Positions 61,381-64,000 of a stretch of 64,000 nt of DNA are shown piece after piece. Position 1 is the first letter of the stretch, and the number at the start of each line of letters is the position of its first letter. This DNA is from Gymnorhina tibicen. Taxonomy: Eukaryota > Chordata > Aves > Passeriformes > Artamidae. The notes beneath the pieces were generated by a model. It worked only from the letters and a program-made list of their open reading frames with translations, was not told the DNA's origin and searched no databases. A program made the position numbers and the translations under genes. The stretch is taken from contig VXAZ01002109.1 of assembly GCA_013399875.1 (NCBI GenBank), positions 875,633 to 939,632 of the forward strand. Reading direction: 5' to 3'.

Positions 61381-64000
61381 TTATAGCTACAGCACACAGA
61401 TATATACAGCCACAGCAGAAGCTGCAGAGGGGTTCACACTCCAGAACCAGATGTAAAAAATTTCCTTATTTCTTATGCTTAGATTTTTCATCTGGAAACA
61501 TTTGGAAACAGCTCTTACAATTAATTAATTGTGTACCTGTTGGAGTACAAACAATGTCCTGTGAGCCGTCCTGCATGAACTGGGCAGGGACCTGAGCTGT
61601 CCCCATGCACCTGCAGAGGGGTCATGTCCCACTGCTCAGGGCACCATGTGGGGTGAGTGGGACAGAATGTGCCCTGGGGTGTGAGCAGAGGATGGTCAGT
61701 GGTAGCTGTGAAGGTCTGGTAGTGCCCTCAGGGCCCCGGTGTTGTCTTAAAAAAACTGCTTTTCTGAGGAATGCACAGTAAGCACAGATTAATGGCAGGT
61801 CTTTAGGAAACTGCATCTCTGAAATCTGTCTATAAACTTTTTGTTTCATCCTTGATCCCTCAGATGCACTTGAACTCCTCTTGAAGAAATTTTATATCAA
61901 ATACCTTACAGCGATATACAAAATGAGACATCTGGGAAAAATAAAATAAAAGGAAAGCACCTTGCTTATTACCTAAAGAGCACCTTTCAGTGTAAAATGC
62001 TTGATTAACAGTCTCATCTGAGCCCTTTCCTCCAGCACCCAGTCCTACATGGTTACCCCTGTCCTTCAGTAATCAATGCATTTTGATTGTATTACAAGAT
62101 AGAATTATGGAAAAATGAACATGCAGGCAGGCAGCAACTTGACAAGACATCCAGGAGAGGCTTTCAGCTGTGGCTCGTATGTGATACTTTTGAAGCACCC
62201 CATCAATGTACTCAGCTTTGTTGTCTGCAGAGGTAACGCTTTGCTCTGCTGGCTGCAAAGAGAAGCAGCTGGCAGCCCTGTGTATTATGCAGATATGACA
62301 CAGATGCCAGCCTTAAATTCTCTCTCTGCAATGACCTGTAATTCCAGTTGTCCGTTTGGACATGACTGTATCCTTTCTCTCGACAGATACATGCATTCCA
62401 AGCTACTAAATCTCCACACACACACCCCAACAATTTCCTAATAGCCAGGAACAATTTTTGTACTTCTGTAATAGTTTCACATGTGAAAAGTTAATGCAGT
62501 TTGTAAAAAGCTTGCCTGTACTTTTTTCTTGGTAGCTGTAGACTCTGTAAGACCAAATAAAGAAGCAGAACAGGAAAAAGCATCATACAAGGAAAGAGTC
62601 ACATGGTATTCATACAGAATTTGCAGAGAATCAGGGTAAACACATGACATTTCCTAAGTTAACCTCAAATGCAACATCATACATGGTTTTTCAGGGTCAC
62701 AGAATAAATACTTAAATACTTTCAAAACTAACTGATAAAAGCAGCTCATGTTCACTTCTAAATTAAATGATCATGCAAGGAAACGTCCTGCCTGGAATAC
62801 TATTTGGGAAATAAGGATCAGCTCTGAAATTAAATGCAGTCAGCTGCTGTGACCTAATTCATAAAGAGATAAGTCTCCAAAAGATTTAGTAGTCCAGCTC
62901 AGAAAAGGTTTTTTTGGCCTTTTTTACTTATTTTTTAGAATTTAATTAATTTTTTAAATTTTATTTTATTTTTAATTTATTTTGAAACTTCTGCAATATT
63001 GTCCTGCAAAGATTTTGTTTTTCTTATTAAAGTTTTGTTCTGTTCCTTTCTGGCACTTTCTATGCAAAACATTGTTTCTCCCACATCAAATTTTAGTTCT
63101 TCCTCCTGTTATTGCAATTTTACCCCACTTTCCCACAGGATCACTCTTTAGCCTGGAGTTTCTCCTCAGCCGTACTTCTGTAAAAACAGTCATCTGTGAA
63201 GTCATTTCTTAAAGCTCCAGTAAAAGATAATCTGCCTGCCTTAATTTTCTCCTAGGTTTTCTTGCTCAAACAAGCTGAAACACACCCATTTTTCCCCCCT
63301 TCAATCTAAGCAATGCTTCATAAAAAATAAATAGAATCCAAAGTTTCTTAAAAAAAACTTCATTGTATGAAAATTTAGGAGTTGTTGACTGATTTCACAA
63401 GTGTTATCTGGCCTTCAAGATGCAGAAATTTTGTCATCTGTTCTGCTGGGTCTTTGGCAAAGTTGCAAACTACTCCCCTGTAGATTACGAGTAGGCTAAG
63501 AAATATATGAGATCTAGTATGGTAGGTTCAAATTTGCAAAATCAACCTGAGGTTTAGAAGCTTTCTTGCAGAGGATCTCAGAAAAATTAGAAAGGGGACA
63601 ACCTAGTTAAGTTGGCAAAGTCTGTGCAGATCTTTGAGTGTTGTCGTAAGTGCACTGGCCGATTGACAGAGGACAAAACCCCCAGTATTCCAGTAAATAA
63701 GTCATCTGTAAACTTTATCTGGGGCACAGCACAAAAATTCTGAGTAAGTACCAGGTTTTGGACTTAGCATCATAGATGCTAATGAGCTTTCTCTTCCTTC
63801 TCTGCACAACATGGAAGGCTGAATAATATCACTTCAGATTTTAGTCCTCAGCTCTTACATCAGACACATGAGAAACACAATTTTGCTTTCAAGAAGGGGG
63901 TTTGCTTCACATTTGTTCCTGCAGTCCTTGAGAAATTACTATAGCAGTGACCTGTTCAATGCAGTGCTTTGACTCAGGCTTTTCCCTTCTCCCCTCATTA
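61381..64000. other. no gene recognised to the end of the window
   Basis: A T-rich low-complexity tract lies at about 62928-62985. Frames at 62115-62441 (108 codons, plus) and elsewhere are not recognised. No repeat family identified. Confidence 0.5.

Noticed and set aside
61144..61456. Overlapping open frames through the TATATG repeat on both strands
   Set aside because: They are translations of a simple repeat (alternating Tyr, Met, Ile, Cys, His) with no independent coding signal.
5789..64000. Expectation of DHRSX, ZBED1 or CD99 exons downstream of ASMT
   Set aside because: I looked by eye for DHRSX-type segments (GRYLYNE, YAQSKLAL, VDPGVVNT) on the minus strand and found none; gene order in mammals alone is not evidence.
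1..64000. CRISPR arrays, prokaryotic operons, rRNA or tRNA genes, telomeric arrays
   Set aside because: No regularly spaced repeats, ribosome-binding-site/ORF trains, RNA gene signatures or TTAGGG arrays were seen; the window is clearly vertebrate nuclear DNA.

Overview
This window looks like nuclear DNA from a bird. It is AT-rich, intron-like and gene-poor. It carries several decayed CR1 non-LTR retrotransposon fragments and at least four, probably five, solo LTRs of avian endogenous retroviruses. Nothing prokaryotic was seen: no operons, CRISPR arrays or rRNA/tRNA genes.

The only gene recognised with confidence is ASMT (acetylserotonin O-methyltransferase, HIOMT), which makes the last step of melatonin synthesis. 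Its first coding exon (2818-2889, +) and last coding exon (5577-5788, +) are both intact and close to the chicken protein as I recall it. They lie only 2.7 kb apart, and I find none of the middle exons that carry the SAM-binding and catalytic core. The interval holds intron-like DNA and a decayed CR1 piece (3670-4125). The two exons are in incompatible phases, so they cannot be joined into a working protein. This is either a collapsed or misjoined assembly or a real internal deletion, and it is the main item to check.

Layout. 1-2817: ASMT 5' flank with weak promoter-like motifs. 2818-6133: ASMT remnants and polyadenylation signals. 6913-10196: two related ERV LTRs on the minus strand, around a GC-rich patch. 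10.2-34.6 kb: mostly featureless, with two CR1 fragments near 19.5 and 21 kb. 34.6-35.3 kb: a likely LTR. 37.86-38.47 kb: a CpG-rich solo LTR with flanking direct repeats. 46.4-50.9 kb: three CR1 fragments and an intronless, frame-broken coding-like block of unknown identity (47.5-48.1 kb). 51.74-52.22 kb: a solo LTR with a perfect 5-bp target-site duplication, next to a 19-bp tandem duplication. 53.1-53.6 kb: a CR1 3' end. 60.6-61.4 kb: a 204-codon orphan ORF followed by a TATATG-type microsatellite that can form a hairpin.

In mammals DHRSX, ZBED1 and CD99 follow ASMT in the pseudoautosomal region. I looked for DHRSX-like exons by eye and found none, so the right-hand 58 kb is treated as intergenic or deep-intronic. 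Family names for repeats rest on recalled consensus sequences and were not checked by a search.
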